A DNA stretch of 64,000 nucleotides from Calonectria ilicicola (taxonomy: Eukaryota > Ascomycota > Sordariomycetes > Hypocreales > Nectriaceae), in the NCBI GenBank assembly GCA_020809705.1, contig CP085829.1:4092001-4156000 (forward strand), written 5' to 3'. Position numbers and translations under genes: made by a program. Under the pieces are notes generated by a model that saw nothing but the letters and a program-made list of their open reading frames with translations, was not told the origin of the DNA and searched no databases. Shown here piece after piece: positions 47,576 to 58,732 of this stretch (the stretch's first letter is position 1; each line of letters begins with the position of its first letter).

Positions 47576-48125
47576 GTTGGGCAACGGGGGGCGCGTGGCG
47601 CAATCAGTCAGTCAGTGAAGTCGATGGCAACTATCTCATGATAGTTGGCGTTTGTTTGGGGAAAGGGAGGAGGGTCCGACCAGCGGGGAAAGGAAAAAAA
47701 GATGTTGTATTTGGGTTTGGTGTTTAGGTTGTTGGTGGTGGGCGGGACGCGAAGGGAAGAAAAGGGAAACCGTGCGTTGACTTTTGGTGTTTAACCAACA
47801 AAACAGAGATAATAATTGTTCGTGAAGCAAAATCGACCAGTCAAAAAAGCTGTTGCTGCCTTCAACATGCACGGTGCAGTTGTTGTCGGAAAATCGCCGG
47901 GTAATTACGTCAGTTTTACTTTTGCTGAGCTCGCTGTTGGATCGCTCACAGCTTCCGCGGTAATGGCACCCAGAGTGGAGCATCAACGGCGCTAGTATTC
48001 CGTCACCCCCCGTATATCGCAACCAAAGAGGGCTTGTGTTGTATTAAATACCAGAAAAACTCCAGAACGTAGACAGTGAACCGTAGTCTCATTGACAAAT
48101 CCTTCCCCAGACACACCCTTCAACC
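47576..48125. other. Divergent promoter region between Tfb2 and the thioesterase gene
   Basis: About 550 bases shared by the two divergent genes. A TATTAAATA element (48042-48050) precedes the thioesterase start by about 76 bp. No ORF with family resemblance. Confidence 0.6.
48042..48050 (+). promoter_or_regulatory. TATA-like element of the thioesterase gene
   Basis: TATTAAATA lies 76-84 bp upstream of the start codon at 48126 and is followed by an A/C-rich leader. Assigned by position and sequence only. Confidence 0.4.
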
Positions 48126-49133
48126 ATGGCTAAGAAGCTCAACCCCACCCAGTTTGTCAAGGCGGTTAGTCCTCGTCGATCCCTCTGAGCCATCCCCCGA
48201 CCCTCGGGCTTTGATGTGAGGTGGACGTGGCTGATCATGGTCCATCGCTCTAGGTGACGCGGTCTTTCATGGCCGAATCTGGCCTGGAGCCAAGGTATGT
48301 CACGATTTCTCAGGTGACCTCGCTCGGGGTCCGCCAATTGAACCCAATTACATCCTATCTGCGTCGTGGAGTGACACACAACACTGCCTGGGCCACCATG
48401 CTGACTGATATGGCTGTGATAGATTACTGGGAGCCAAAGTATGGCAATAGCTATAATTAGAAGACAAAAAAAAAAATGAATTAAGACTGACTTTGAGTTC
48501 TAGCAATTCCGAATTCTCAACGCCACTGAAGGAAAAGTCGATTTCGAGCTCACCATCCACAAGGACCACACCGTGAGTTGTCTTCCCCCCAAGATGCTCC
48601 TCTTTCCCTGACGTCACTATTGCTTAATTCTAATTCATCATTATAGAACCGCCTTCAGATGATCCATGGAGGTACTATTGCCAGTATGGTCGACCTCGGT
48701 GGCTCTTTGGCTGTTGCTTCAACTGGAAGATTCGCCACTGGTGTCTCAACTGATTTGAATGGTACAGTAGACAGACCCCCAATTATTCATGTGAACTCAC
48801 ATCTAACAAAAAGAAGTATCATATCTCAGCCCCGGAGGACGTGTGGGTGACATCCTAAAGGGCACAGCGACCTGCGACAAAAGTATGCATTCGATCTGGC
48901 ACCCTTTTCGGAAATAGAGTGCTAATACACGGATAGTTGGCAAGACGCTGGCCTACACAACCATTACATTCACCAACAGCAAGGGTCAACTCGCCGCTCG
49001 GGGAAGCCACACAAAGTATGCCGCCCAACTTATCATTGAAGCGTCACTAACTGTAATCAGATACGTCGCCAACACCATGGGAGAGGCCGGTCCCTTTGTG
49101 GCTCCCGCCGAATTTGCAGATGATGTCGAATAA
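48126..49133 (+). CDS. Hotdog-fold acyl-CoA thioesterase (ACOT13/PaaI-like)
   Basis: Small hotdog thioesterase that hydrolyses acyl-CoA esters, like ACOT13. Eight exons are inferred: 48126-48164, 48254-48294, 48423-48438 (16 nt), 48504-48572, 48647-48761, 48817-48882, 48937-49015, 49061-49133. All introns (45-128 nt) are GT..AG, most with a visible CTRAC branch site, and the frame runs through to give 165 aa. The diagnostic block RLQMIHGGTIASMVDLGGSL contains the HGG and catalytic Asp region; then STDLNVSYLSPGGRVGD, GKTLAYTTITF and ARGSHTKYV follow in family order. The micro-exon supplies LLGAK between GLEPR and QFRILNAT, matching the family pattern (GLEPRLL..). The start context CAACCATGG is good. 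No targeting signal is obvious. Confidence 0.9.
48423..48438 (+). other. 16-nt micro-exon of the thioesterase gene
   Basis: Bounded by a GATAG acceptor, with GCTGAC branch site 20 nt before it, and a GTATGG donor. Its 16 nt restore phase between exon 2 (phase 2) and exon 4 (phase 0) and encode residues that continue GLEPR with LLGAK. Without it the reading frame of exons 2 and 4 does not connect. Confidence 0.7.
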
Positions 49134-49365
49134 ATTGGTTAATTTTGACAAGAATACATAGATGCAGCCGAATTCAATGGGCAGTAGATAGACACAGGTG
49201 CTCATGGAGAATTGGCCAGAACGAATGAAATATTCAATAGAGATGGTATCTTGCTGCATTCCGATTCATCATCCTTCCCAAGCCTCTAAAAATCATTTCC
49301 AAACCCAGACATCCAAGCCCATCAACTCCAATTGCCAATTTCGCAAAAATTATATTATCAATGCC

Positions 49366-50841
49366 TTAAGACTTTTCATAGTACGGTTGAGGGGGCTGGG
49401 GAGGGCTTCCGTTGGCCTGGTGGTTCAAGCCCATGGCCACCTCATGAGGCGGAGGCGATGCTCCATGGGAAGCTTCGCTGGAGAGGGGGCTCACCGGCGT
49501 GTATTGGTGCGGCTGGGTGGCTTGTCGTTGGAGGTGAGGGTTGTAGGCCTGGTATTGCGGCTGTTGGTACTGCTGCGGCTGAACTTGCTGTTGAAACTGC
49601 TGTTGCTGTTGCTGAAATTGTTGTTGGTGATATTGCTGCTGTTGGTATTGCGACCAGTCTTGCTGCATCTGAGGCTGCTGCTGTGGCGGCGGCGGCTGTT
49701 GGTTGTGGGCTACAGCAGGAGCTGCACCATGAACTTGGTTTGGGTCGTAGCTGAAGCCCCAGGGAGTAACTCCATCACCTTGGTTAACCATGAAGGTCTG
49801 CTCAGTGGACCAAAGGCCGTTGAGTTTCTTCTGGCCGAGGCCGAATACGAGACCAAGTAGCACAAGCAAAGGAATCACACCGAATACAATGTCGAGAATG
49901 TAGTAGTAATTCTCATAGTCTTTATCCTTTAGGAAGTTTGAAAAGTTGACCATGGCAGCCATAGAAGCCATGTTGTAGACAGAACGCAAGAGCCACAATA
50001 CTGCGCATGCAATAAATGTGTTGGAAGCCTGTTTAATGATCAATTAATATATGTGATGTGCACCAACGCAATCTTTTATTTTTAGGCAAGCTTACCACGG
50101 ATACGCGTTGTTCTGAACGGGTCTGCATCTTGACCATGACGGATTGCCCGACTATGGCAAGGGAAAGGATGAAGATGAGAACATAAAAGGAAAAGTCCAG
50201 ACGGCGGGCGTTCATGAAAATCTTTGCCGTGTTGGTCCCAGGAACCAAGCCAGTGAAAGTAGTTTTGTAAATGATGCTGAAGTAGTTGGTGATAAGACCG
50301 AAGCGGGCAATGGCGATGATGGTGAGTACGGCAGCAATGCCAAAAGAGGCAAGCTTAAGGGCCTTTGCAGAGCCATCAGGCTTACCCGACAAGGCAATGA
50401 GGATACCAATGCCAAGGTGGACAAACATTATGAAGACGAATAGATCGGTGATGCATTCGACGAGGCGAGCGACGGCATATGTTTGGGCGGAGGCATATTG
50501 TATGTTTCTAATGAGCGAGTATGGGTTAGAATAGTAGCCAGCCAGACCGCGATCGTTTTCAAGACGAATGCCGGCAATTTCCAGGCTGTCGCTGCAGAAA
50601 CTGAGGAAGAGGTAGCTGCAATTGACGGTTAGTCGAGGCGCAAAAGCTGTGTGGGTAGATGACGTGAGACGGACAGTGTAAAGAGGCCGAAGGCGGCCTT
50701 GAGAAATGTAAGTGCTCTGCGGGCGGGATCGTTGCGACGGCGATTCATGCAAAGCGAGCATAGCGTAATGACGATGGAAGGCCAGAAGATGAGGAAGTAG
50801 AACGCATCCTGCGCGATCAAATACTTTTCGAAGGGATACAT
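49366..50841 (-). CDS. Multi-pass membrane protein with Gln-rich cytoplasmic tail
   Basis: Exons 50675-50841, 50096-50615 and 49366-50028 give 449 aa. Intron 1 (59 nt) has an unusual GTCCGT donor but a strong GACTAAC branch and CAG acceptor; intron 2 (67 nt) starts GTAAGC. The first ~300 residues contain about seven hydrophobic helices (for example FYFLIFWPSIVITLCSL, LFVFIMFVHLGIGILIAL, LDIVFGVIPLLVLLGLVFGL), giving a 7-TM-like arrangement. The C-terminal ~150 residues are Gln/Pro/Tyr-rich with several short polyQ runs, probably cytoplasmic and disordered. The protein resembles fungal-only membrane families, but I cannot name it with confidence. Receptor, sensor or scaffold roles are possible; no catalytic motif is present. 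Confidence 0.83.
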
Positions 50842-53791
50842 TGCTACGGGTGGAGAGGACGACGGCGGGGGTTGGGCGTGTTAGTCGTGGTGTTGAGAAC
50901 CCCGAACTGGGTCTCTAGTAAGTTGAGGCGGCGTTGCGTAGAGTGAAGATGTTGGAGAGGAACAACGCCAGCGCAAGTGTGTAAGAGGAGGAAGAGGAGA
51001 AAGAGAGGAGGACGCCGACCACTTAAAAGACGGGCGCAAGCAGCTTGGCAGAGATGCAAGTGCAAGCCACGATCGGGAGGTGGCAGGAACGGAAGGAGGG
51101 AGGGAGGGAGGGAAGGAGGGAAGAAAGGAAGGAAGGAAGAAAGAAAGGAACGGGAAAGAGAGACACACACGGACAGAAACAAAGCAGACCAGAGCAGCAG
51201 AGCAGCAGAGCAGAGGGTGGTGGGCAGGCGGGATGGGACCATTTTTAGATGCTAGCAGAGCTCGGGATTGTCATCCAGGCTCTGGCTGCATGGGGGATGG
51301 ACACGCTGGGTGTGATGGAGATGCGTGCGAGGTGCGTGCAGTCCCCTCCCACGCGCGCCATGTAATGACATTGGTGCTTGAGCCCAACCGGACTCATTGC
51401 TACTGGAATTAAGGTAATTACGATGGGGCCCAACAGCGCCGATGGATGGACGAACTAGCATCGACGCACGGAAACGGGCAACTAACTGGGTGCCATGAGA
51501 TGGACCAATGTTGCCCATCATGGTCCATCACATCACGCAACCACTAAAGGGGCGCTGCAAGGTAGAGTTGCAACGCCTGCAACGGCGACGTACATACACA
51601 ACGCATAGCCCAATGCGTGCCAAGCCTCTGGCGATGTAGTATCGATGAAGACAGAAAAAAATTTGGCTGACTTGTTGTTTCCCCTTGCGGGCGAACAGAC
51701 TGCTTCACAGAAGCAAAGTGGTTGTTGCACCAGCCAATCCCGTGCCACGCGCTCTTCTCAGCCCTGCTGGGGCCCTGCTGGGGCCTTGCTGAGGAGGAGG
51801 GGGGGGGGGCCTTTTTCCTTCCGAGTGGGCCCCCATGGCCCCCCAATGGACCCCTGTCGCTCGCTGCATTAGCGCTTCGGCACTGCCTCCGTGCGCTGCC
51901 TGAGCCCCGTCGCGATTGGCCCCCAGCGGGGTAGAGTGGCCCGCAGGCAGCTGGCGCGACGGCGGGTTTCACCAGTTTATTGTGTGAGCCTTTCTGGCAT
52001 CGGCATCCCCATGCCGTGTTAGACGCCCGTCTGGGGCATCGGGACAGCCTGTGAAGCCCTGCCATATTCTCATTGGGACGCGGTACGCCTTCCTTGTCCT
52101 GTGCCGCCAGCAGTCACAGCCGCTCTTCCCGGTGTATGAAAATAATTTACGACGGCACCACGTGAAGGGAGAGAGAGAGAGAGTGCGTGTATGAGAGAAG
52201 CGCATTCCAAAATCTCTCTCGCCCGCCCGTGCTAGAAAAAAAGGTGCATTGGTTGTCGAAGCGAGCGGTACCGGGGGGTTTTTGGTGGTGTCGATCTTTT
52301 TTTTTTCAGCTCCTTCACGGGATAACTAGATACCCCGGCTTACTGCAATGGTCACAATGCCGCTAACACCACAGAGCACACAGCGCACATCCTGGAATCT
52401 GGGATGGGGGTCCACCAAAATCATCTCATGAATATTCTCTTAGTATCAATCAAAGTGTTTTCGTTATTGGTCCCTATTTCGTACTCTAAGTGAGATGAGT
52501 TTATTCTTGTTATTTTTACCTCGGGCATATCGCGGGAACCTGCCAAAGTTCACGCGTATTGCACCACTTGCACGGCGCACAGCCCTTCCAAAAACCCTTC
52601 CTTCGGGGGCCACAGCTCTGCTCTTAATTATTTAACGACGGACGTGGAACGCCCAGGCGACGACCCTTATAATCAAGCTTGAGATGCCCTTGACTCGGAC
52701 CATCATCCCATCCGCGGTCACGTTCGTTCGCTGCCCAAACAGGGCACAATGCAGCCCTCCCTTGGAAAATCCTTTTTTCAGCTCGGGTAAAAAGAATGGA
52801 CATGATGCTGTCATGGAAAAAGCAATCTGACGTTTAATGCGAATCGCGCCAACCTTATCGTGCCCGCACACGACGTTTCGTTTGGCTCACCAACTGCCAA
52901 GCCAGCCACGTGCGCCATAGCCCTACAGCGATGCCAAGCGGATTTGCAAAATGACATCGGTACCGTTATGCCAAGACTGGCCGATTCTGACCTCTTTGGA
53001 TGTATGAGACGAGAGCCAATGCTGATATCTAGCCTGTTCCATGCATAATATTATATATATATATATCGGTCCAAATCCGTAAATTCACTTTTAGACACTG
53101 AGCAAAAAACCTGACCTCCTTCACAAGGGGTAGTCAAGGCCTTGGTCATGAATCTTCATTTTCATTGATGCTGAAATCCTGAATCCTATTTTGCGCCCAT
53201 CTCTCCTAATCAATTGATGCGCAGAGAGAGAAAATTATAGAAGAGATTAAGCATGAATAGCATCAAATATGTATACGAAAAGAGACATATTTCCCAATCC
53301 CAACCCGGTAACACCCTTAGTTTTGTGGATATGGCCTCCTGCTTTCTTTTTCGTATGCGTGAGTATCCAGATGATAACAGAGGTAGAGTTCAAATGCCCC
53401 AAAGTCTCAAAGCCAATGGCAAGCGGCATCTTCCGTGCGAACTATTGGGACCAGTAACTCTCGAGTCTTCGAGTATGCTAAGAGTAACTGAAATTTACAC
53501 ATAGGTACAAAGTCCAATTAAGGTATAGGAACACAGACGTCAGCGGCAGGTTGAAGCAGACTTATGCATGTTTCACTGCGCCTCTGGTGTAGTTCAGCCT
53601 AGTTTCTCACCAAGGCGTGCAACCATGCGGGAGAATATGTACCGATAAAAGGCCATCGTGTCCCGTTTTCCCTCTCAATTCAGATTGATTGATACAAGCA
53701 CGTTAATTCTCTAGTTTCTGTCCCAAGTTTCAGGGCGTGACCCTGGCTTCTATGGTTGTCTAAACCCCACTTGTAGTCTCATAACACTGCC
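50842..53791. other. 3-kb gene-free region
   Basis: Contains the promoter of the membrane-protein gene (-) and the region upstream of the pseudogene (+). Features: a 60-nt pure purine tract (51091-51150), a G run near 51800, a GA-rich run near 52170-52185, a T run near 52296 and a TA repeat near 53050-53065. ORFs are short and of low complexity. No gene is supportable. Confidence 0.6.
51091..51150. repeat. 60-nt polypurine tract (GGGA/GGAA repeats)
   Basis: Uninterrupted A/G sequence made of GGAGG, GGGA and GGAA units. On the sense strand of the membrane-protein gene (-) it is a CT tract 250-309 bp before the start codon, a frequent feature of fungal core promoters. It could also form triplex DNA. 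Confidence 0.8.
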
Positions 53792-55385
53792 ATGGACTAC
53801 TACCTGGTTGCTGATCTCCGTGATGCCCCAGAAAAGAAGGCATGGGAACCTTATTTCTTGTGGGATCTTGTCTTGCAGCTATGGCATTGGATCTGCGATG
53901 TTTTTTCCAAGCCATGGCTTTCGCTTCACCTTTGGCGACATCTCTGGATTATCTATTTTGGATGGGTCATTTTCTTGTTGAACATGCCGGCCATATACCT
54001 CTTCGCATGCAGCACCTTGCCGATAACTACGACGGAGTGTGACCCTAACGGCAACTTTAGCCCGTACGAAGATGGCTATAGTTAGTATAGCCTGGGAAGC
54101 TTCTTTCAGGTAAACGTGGTTTATGGGACAATGACCTTCACACAAGCCAAGATGATCGATGTGGTATGGGATGTTGCACGGCCATCTCCTCTCCATGATG
54201 TCATAAAACGCGGACAGTCGTTAACAGTTCCGTTTAGGGCGTCGGTCGAGGTGGATAGGCCCTTATTGCCTATCTACCCTGGAAAGTTTTTGCGGCTTAT
54301 ATTGCCACGGCTATGATTAGAAGACCAGCCACTTATACAACATTTTGGTTTATATTCCTGCAAAAGGACCCGAGTTTGACTTCATTCTATCGATTAATTT
54401 CCGAGTTTCTATTCCGACCTGGCCTGCTATCTCGGGCTGTTATGGCATTTATTGCTGGAACAATGCTATTTGCCCTTGTCTTCTCTACTCTGACAAGTGC
54501 AATGACTGGCTATACGACAGCTACTGGTGGATTTATCAATGATACTGATGGGAATTTGCAATCATTTTCATAATTTTCCATAGTTGCATATGTTCTCCAT
54601 GATGGGTATAGAATAAGCATGCCAAATGAATCCATTATTCCTTTTGACCCGCGCGGCAGAGGCGAGTATAAGTATTTTGAACAATCATAATAGGTTGCTA
54701 AAAATCATCGCAGGAGGAGTGCTTATCTCTGGGGCGGGAAAAGACCAAAGCTGGAGTGGATGCCAGCGTGATGGCCCAAGTGCTGGCCTTGGACTCGATG
54801 ACTGTTGGGTTCAAACCAACATATCAGATTGTGAGGACAACATCCCTCTCCAAGCACTACTACTGGCTGACCTCATTCACAGATGTTCAAAATACGGGTT
54901 TTATGGACGCAATAAAATCCAGACCACTTTCAATAACACGAGATTACCTAGCCCATCGCTTAATATTTCTGGATTTTATTTCCCCAGTGGAAGCGATAGC
55001 CTTTATGGTTATAACTGGGAAGATCGAGAAAAGGGAGGGACCTATCCGTTTCGAAACCAAACAAACATATTATATGTTACATAGAATTAAACATATAATC
55101 TTACATATATGAAATATACTGGCAGATGCCATGAAGAGGGACTTTGAAACTGCAAAGATCGACCCTTTCAAGTTCAAAGAAAAGGAACTCATGAGACGAG
55201 TGAAGATGGATTTGAAGGGTGGCTCTGTACACTCTGATGGGTCATTTACAGAGATCGAATTCCCTCGGGCTCTTGCCAAATGGTTAAGCAATATTTGGAT
55301 AATTGCTTCTTCAATAATAGCCTTCTTTTTTAGTATATTATTTTTGGGATTTGTGATACACATGGGTCCCGGCTCTCGTTGGTAG
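53792..55385 (+). pseudogene. Decayed multi-pass membrane protein gene
   Basis: A chain of ORF fragments that together resemble a fungal multi-TM protein family. The first segment starts MDYYLVADLRDAPEKKAWEP and covers two membrane helices, then meets TAG at 54083-54085 in the same frame as the following FFQVNVVYGTMTFTQAK. After a probable intron (about 54171-54238) the frame reads VGRGG, TAG (54256-54258), then ALIAYLPWKVFAAYIATAM and on through YTTFWFIFLQKDPSLTSFY. A TAA at 54571 is followed in frame by FSIVAYVLHDGYRI. Later segments hold NNTRLPSPSLNISGFYF, then a stop, and a C-terminal piece (MKRDFETAKIDPFKFKEKEL...). The membrane helices normally between those two parts seem lost. The stops fit CAG to TAG, TGG to TAG and CAA to TAA, as RIP would cause. 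Molecular function of the family is unknown to me. Confidence 0.7.
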
Positions 55386-55724
55386 CTAATCTCGCCTTTC
55401 TTCAGAGTCTTTCCGCGTGCACATTAACATTTTCCTAAGTGTACACATAAAGCTATTTAGCTACACATATTTTAAGAAAACTCCCAGAAAACCCTAAACT
55501 ATTTTCTTTTTATCTCTGATGGACACACATCTTAAATCTTGGTCTTTTACCTAGCAAAATGCATGTGTGCGCACAGGGAGACTCTTTCTTTATCATACAA
55601 AGATGAGCGTAAGCCGCGAGTTCATTTTCAGATTTCGACCACAGACACGAGAAATGATATATCGCTTTATAATATGTATAGGTATCATTTTGACTGGAGA
55701 GTTTGCTATCATACAGTACATCCC
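55386..55724. other. Short intergenic region between pseudogene and monooxygenase gene
   Basis: About 340 bases of convergent 3' flanks, AT-rich, with nothing callable. Confidence 0.5.
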
Positions 55725-57025
55725 TTACACCGACACCTCCCCACGCCTTTGTCGTTCTTCCCAATCCGCCGCGCCCTCGTAATTGCAATTGTACTTCATA
55801 AACTGACCCGGATCCAGCTTAACCTCCTTGCTGCTCTCGTCTGTTCCTGGTTTTGCCTGCTCACGGCTGTATTTCTGGATCAAACCTGCTCTTTCATGCC
55901 TTGCAGCATACACGCGTTCTAGTGCTGCCTGAACGTCTGTCTTGGAAGTCGACAGACCTAGGAAGGCCTTGAGCGCCTCGGCGTCCTCGATACTCTGCGA
56001 AGCACCCTGACCTTGTGTCGGTAGCATCGCGTGTACCGCGTCACCGATGAGGATGGCTCGTCCCCTAGCCCAACGCGGGAGTGGGTCAATATCACGGAGC
56101 TGCCACAACGCAATGTCTGGTGCTCGGGAAAAGACGTCGTGAAGCCATGGCGGGAAGTCGGAATAGGCCTCTAGGAGCTTTTCGATGCTTCCCGGCTCGA
56201 CCCAGCTTTCGCCCGAGCTTGCCTCGTGCATCTTCTCATCTGGGACGAGCGCCACAATGCCGTACATCTTGGATCCGCGACCTGGTCCCATAATGACCCG
56301 GCGATCGTGGCCGATGATCATGGTTGTGGAAGGGTCAAGAGGGTCGAGGAGCTTCTTGGGGACTGACAAATTGTCCAGCTTCTCGATGGGGATGAGCATT
56401 CGGTAGGCTGAGATGCCCGTTGGAATAGCCTTTCTCGTCTCGCCTAGAACAGCAGTTCGGACTGCGCTGTGAATGCCATCGGCACCGATAATGACGTCTC
56501 CCCTAACAGTTTCGCCGCCTTCTAATGTGACAATCCCTTCCTCGCAATCCACACTGACCACCTGACTTGAAGTCTTGATTTCAGCTGGACTTCCAGGCAA
56601 GTCGGGGCTCACAGCGGCGTTCATCAGACCGGTCTGGAGATCCTGCCGATGATACAGGACTCTGTCGGCGCCGAATTGCTCTTTTTCTAGTGTAATTTCT
56701 CGTACGAGCTCGCCATTAATGTTGAACATGCGAAATGCCCGGTCGGCCATGGGCTCGGCGGGGGCGAGGAACGAGTTGATGCCCCATCCATCGACAATCT
56801 TGGTGGCATTGGGCTGGAGGGAGAGAAGCGCGCCGACTTCGCGCACCATCCGTGAGCGCTCGAGGATTGTGATTTTGCGACCGGGGGAGCGCAGAGCAAC
56901 GGCCTTGTCATGTTAGCTCACAATGGTTTATTTCACTGAATTAGTGGTGGTGGGGTTCTTACAGTCGCGAGACCAGCAATCCCGCCGCCGACGATTACGG
57001 CGTGCATATCGGGTTGATTACCCAT
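55725..57025 (-). CDS. FAD-dependent monooxygenase (salicylate hydroxylase-like)
   Basis: Class A flavin monooxygenase of the PHBH/salicylate hydroxylase group, using NAD(P)H and O2 to hydroxylate an aromatic or polyketide-type substrate. Exons 56963-57025 and 55725-56903; the 59-nt intron has GTAAGA, a GCTAAC branch and an AAG acceptor. The spliced protein is 413 aa, normal for the family. Visible motifs: FAD-binding GGGIAG (residues 13-18), an Arg in YHRQDL (about residue 107), the DG motif GADG (161-164) and the second FAD motif GDAVHAMLPTQGQG from residue 308. The splice join rebuilds AGLATAVAL and so the full dinucleotide-binding fold. There is no signal peptide. No biosynthetic cluster surrounds it, so a catabolic or isolated role is likely. 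Confidence 0.92.
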
Positions 57026-58244
57026 TGTGCGAAAACGAAAGAGAGATTGCAAATAATTCAAGATGGACATTACTCATCTTAGAGACATCTTCAGAAGGAG
57101 AGAAAAAGCGCACCAGCCGCGAGGCTCATGTTTTAACTGCCAAGGCTTCGAACTCATGATGGCCCAACCGAGATGTCATGAACCGAACCGAACGGAGCGG
57201 AGCCGAACGGAAATCAGGTCCCCCGCATCATGGCCGGTGGGGGCGGGGGTCATGTCCAGCGAGCTATATTCCTGTCTTGGGTGGAGAATGCGCTGCGGGG
57301 AATCATGGAGCGAATGATTACTCGTGTCATGAATCGTATGTTGGTCAAATAGTAGAGATCGCATTGCCATGCCTTGATGCCGAGTGGCTAATCTGGGTTG
57401 GATCTTGGCCGAGGCGAGTGAGCTAAGACTGACTGGTTGATGGTGGAGGTTAAGACATGACACCATCGGAGACACCCAGTTGGAGAATCCCTGCTTGCAG
57501 ACCCAAGCAAGAGTGTATTCGTGCCTGTTTACTTTTTGACAAATCCCGTGGACAGGCTACAAGTAATATCCAATCTACCGTCTTGCGCTATAATGAGGAT
57601 TCAATCCCACACTTGCCCTTATGCAAACCATGATGGATTAGTTTCGTGTCAGCTAACATTAATACCAAGTAGTTTAGCATTTGTTAATGCTAATACTAAA
57701 TGGTATTTTATCTACCGACGCCAGCACTAGTTATCGGCATGTCTTGCAGCCTCACTTTGATAGATGTCATCTCCCTGTCATCCAACACCACAAGACCAGA
57801 CACAATCTCATCTCCCACAGCCGCTTCCCACCCAGAGGTTTCGCTTCAGCCTATTGAGTACCCCCATGATTTGCCCTCACACACCTAAACCATCCTCGAG
57901 GTGATTTGAGCCAATAGCCTGCCTCCCCTCCCCAGCAAGGCTGTCGCGTGGCTCACCTCCCACGCCCATCTCAGTGACGTCACATGGCCTCGCAATCGAC
58001 ACCACGACATGACGACCACACCAGCATGACCGACGTCACGACTCTCGTGCAAGACAGGCCCGCACGCCTAGAGATGGGGTGGAGGGGACCACGTTTTCTC
58101 TCATAAAAGAGTAGCATGACGCCCCAAGTATCATTAAAAAAAGTCCAGGTGTCTAAGATTTACTTGACAGAAACAACATTTTTACACCCGCTTTGAGCTC
58201 ACACGCAATATAGCAAACAAACCCTCGAAAAAACAACCGCAAAA
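57026..58244. other. Divergent promoter region between monooxygenase and small hydrophobic protein genes
   Basis: About 1.2 kb. It contains an ATAAAA element (58103-58108) ahead of the right-hand gene and an AT-rich stretch around 57600-57720. Several TGACGT/GTCACA-type strings lie at 57970-58040. No ORF with family resemblance. Confidence 0.55.
58103..58108 (+). promoter_or_regulatory. TATA-like element of the small hydrophobic protein gene
   Basis: CATAAAAG lies 137-142 bp upstream of the ATG at 58245, followed by an A/C-rich leader. Position and sequence are the only support. Confidence 0.35.
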
Positions 58245-58732
58245 ATGGCCTTTGGCAAAGCAATCTTCGACTTTATCAAGTCCATCTACGAGCTCCTCAT
58301 CTCGCTCGTCACCACCGTCTTCCAGGTCATCAACTCGGCCGTTTCACACGTCTTGGGTTTCGTCGCCGGCCTGTTCCACCTCGTGGGTGACGTCGTGACC
58401 GGCATGGTGGATGTCGCAAGCAGCGCGGGCAAGTTTATAGCCAGTAAGCCTTGTTTCCCTGTTTTTAAATAAACTTCTCTGCAGAGTCTTGTGTTTTGGT
58501 TACCCGGTGCTGACGTTGCAACGCAGATAATGCCATGTTCATCTCCATCGTTGCCTTGGCTGGTGTCGGCTACTTCCGCTTCACAGCTCAAGGGCGCCAG
58601 TGGATTGAAATATTGAAGTTGGAAGCAAACAAGACTGAAGTCAAGCAGACTGAAGCCAAGGAGGCAGAGGTCAAGGAGGCAGAGGTCAAGGTGGCGGAAG
58701 CAGAGGAGACGGAGGTCAAGGAGACGGAATAA
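58245..58732 (+). CDS. Small hydrophobic protein with charged repeat tail
   Basis: Two exons, 58245-58443 and 58527-58732, joined across an 83-nt GTAAGC..CGCAG intron, give 134 aa. The first ~66 residues are an almost unbroken amphipathic/hydrophobic stretch (FDFIKSIYELLISLVTTVFQ onward) without strong charges. A second membrane-like helix (FISIVALAGVGYFRF) follows the junction. The tail is made of imperfect repeats of EVKEAEVK type ending ETEVKETE, encoded by near-identical GAGGTCAAGG(A/T)GGC units. The protein looks like a conserved fungal small membrane-associated family, but I cannot name it. It could bind a membrane surface; function unknown. Confidence 0.7.

Noticed and set aside
54831..54891. 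Possible canonical intron (GTGAGG ... GGCTGAC ... CACAG) in the decayed membrane gene
   Set aside because: Removing it does not join the flanking frames into a family-like sequence, while reading through does, so I did not assert it.
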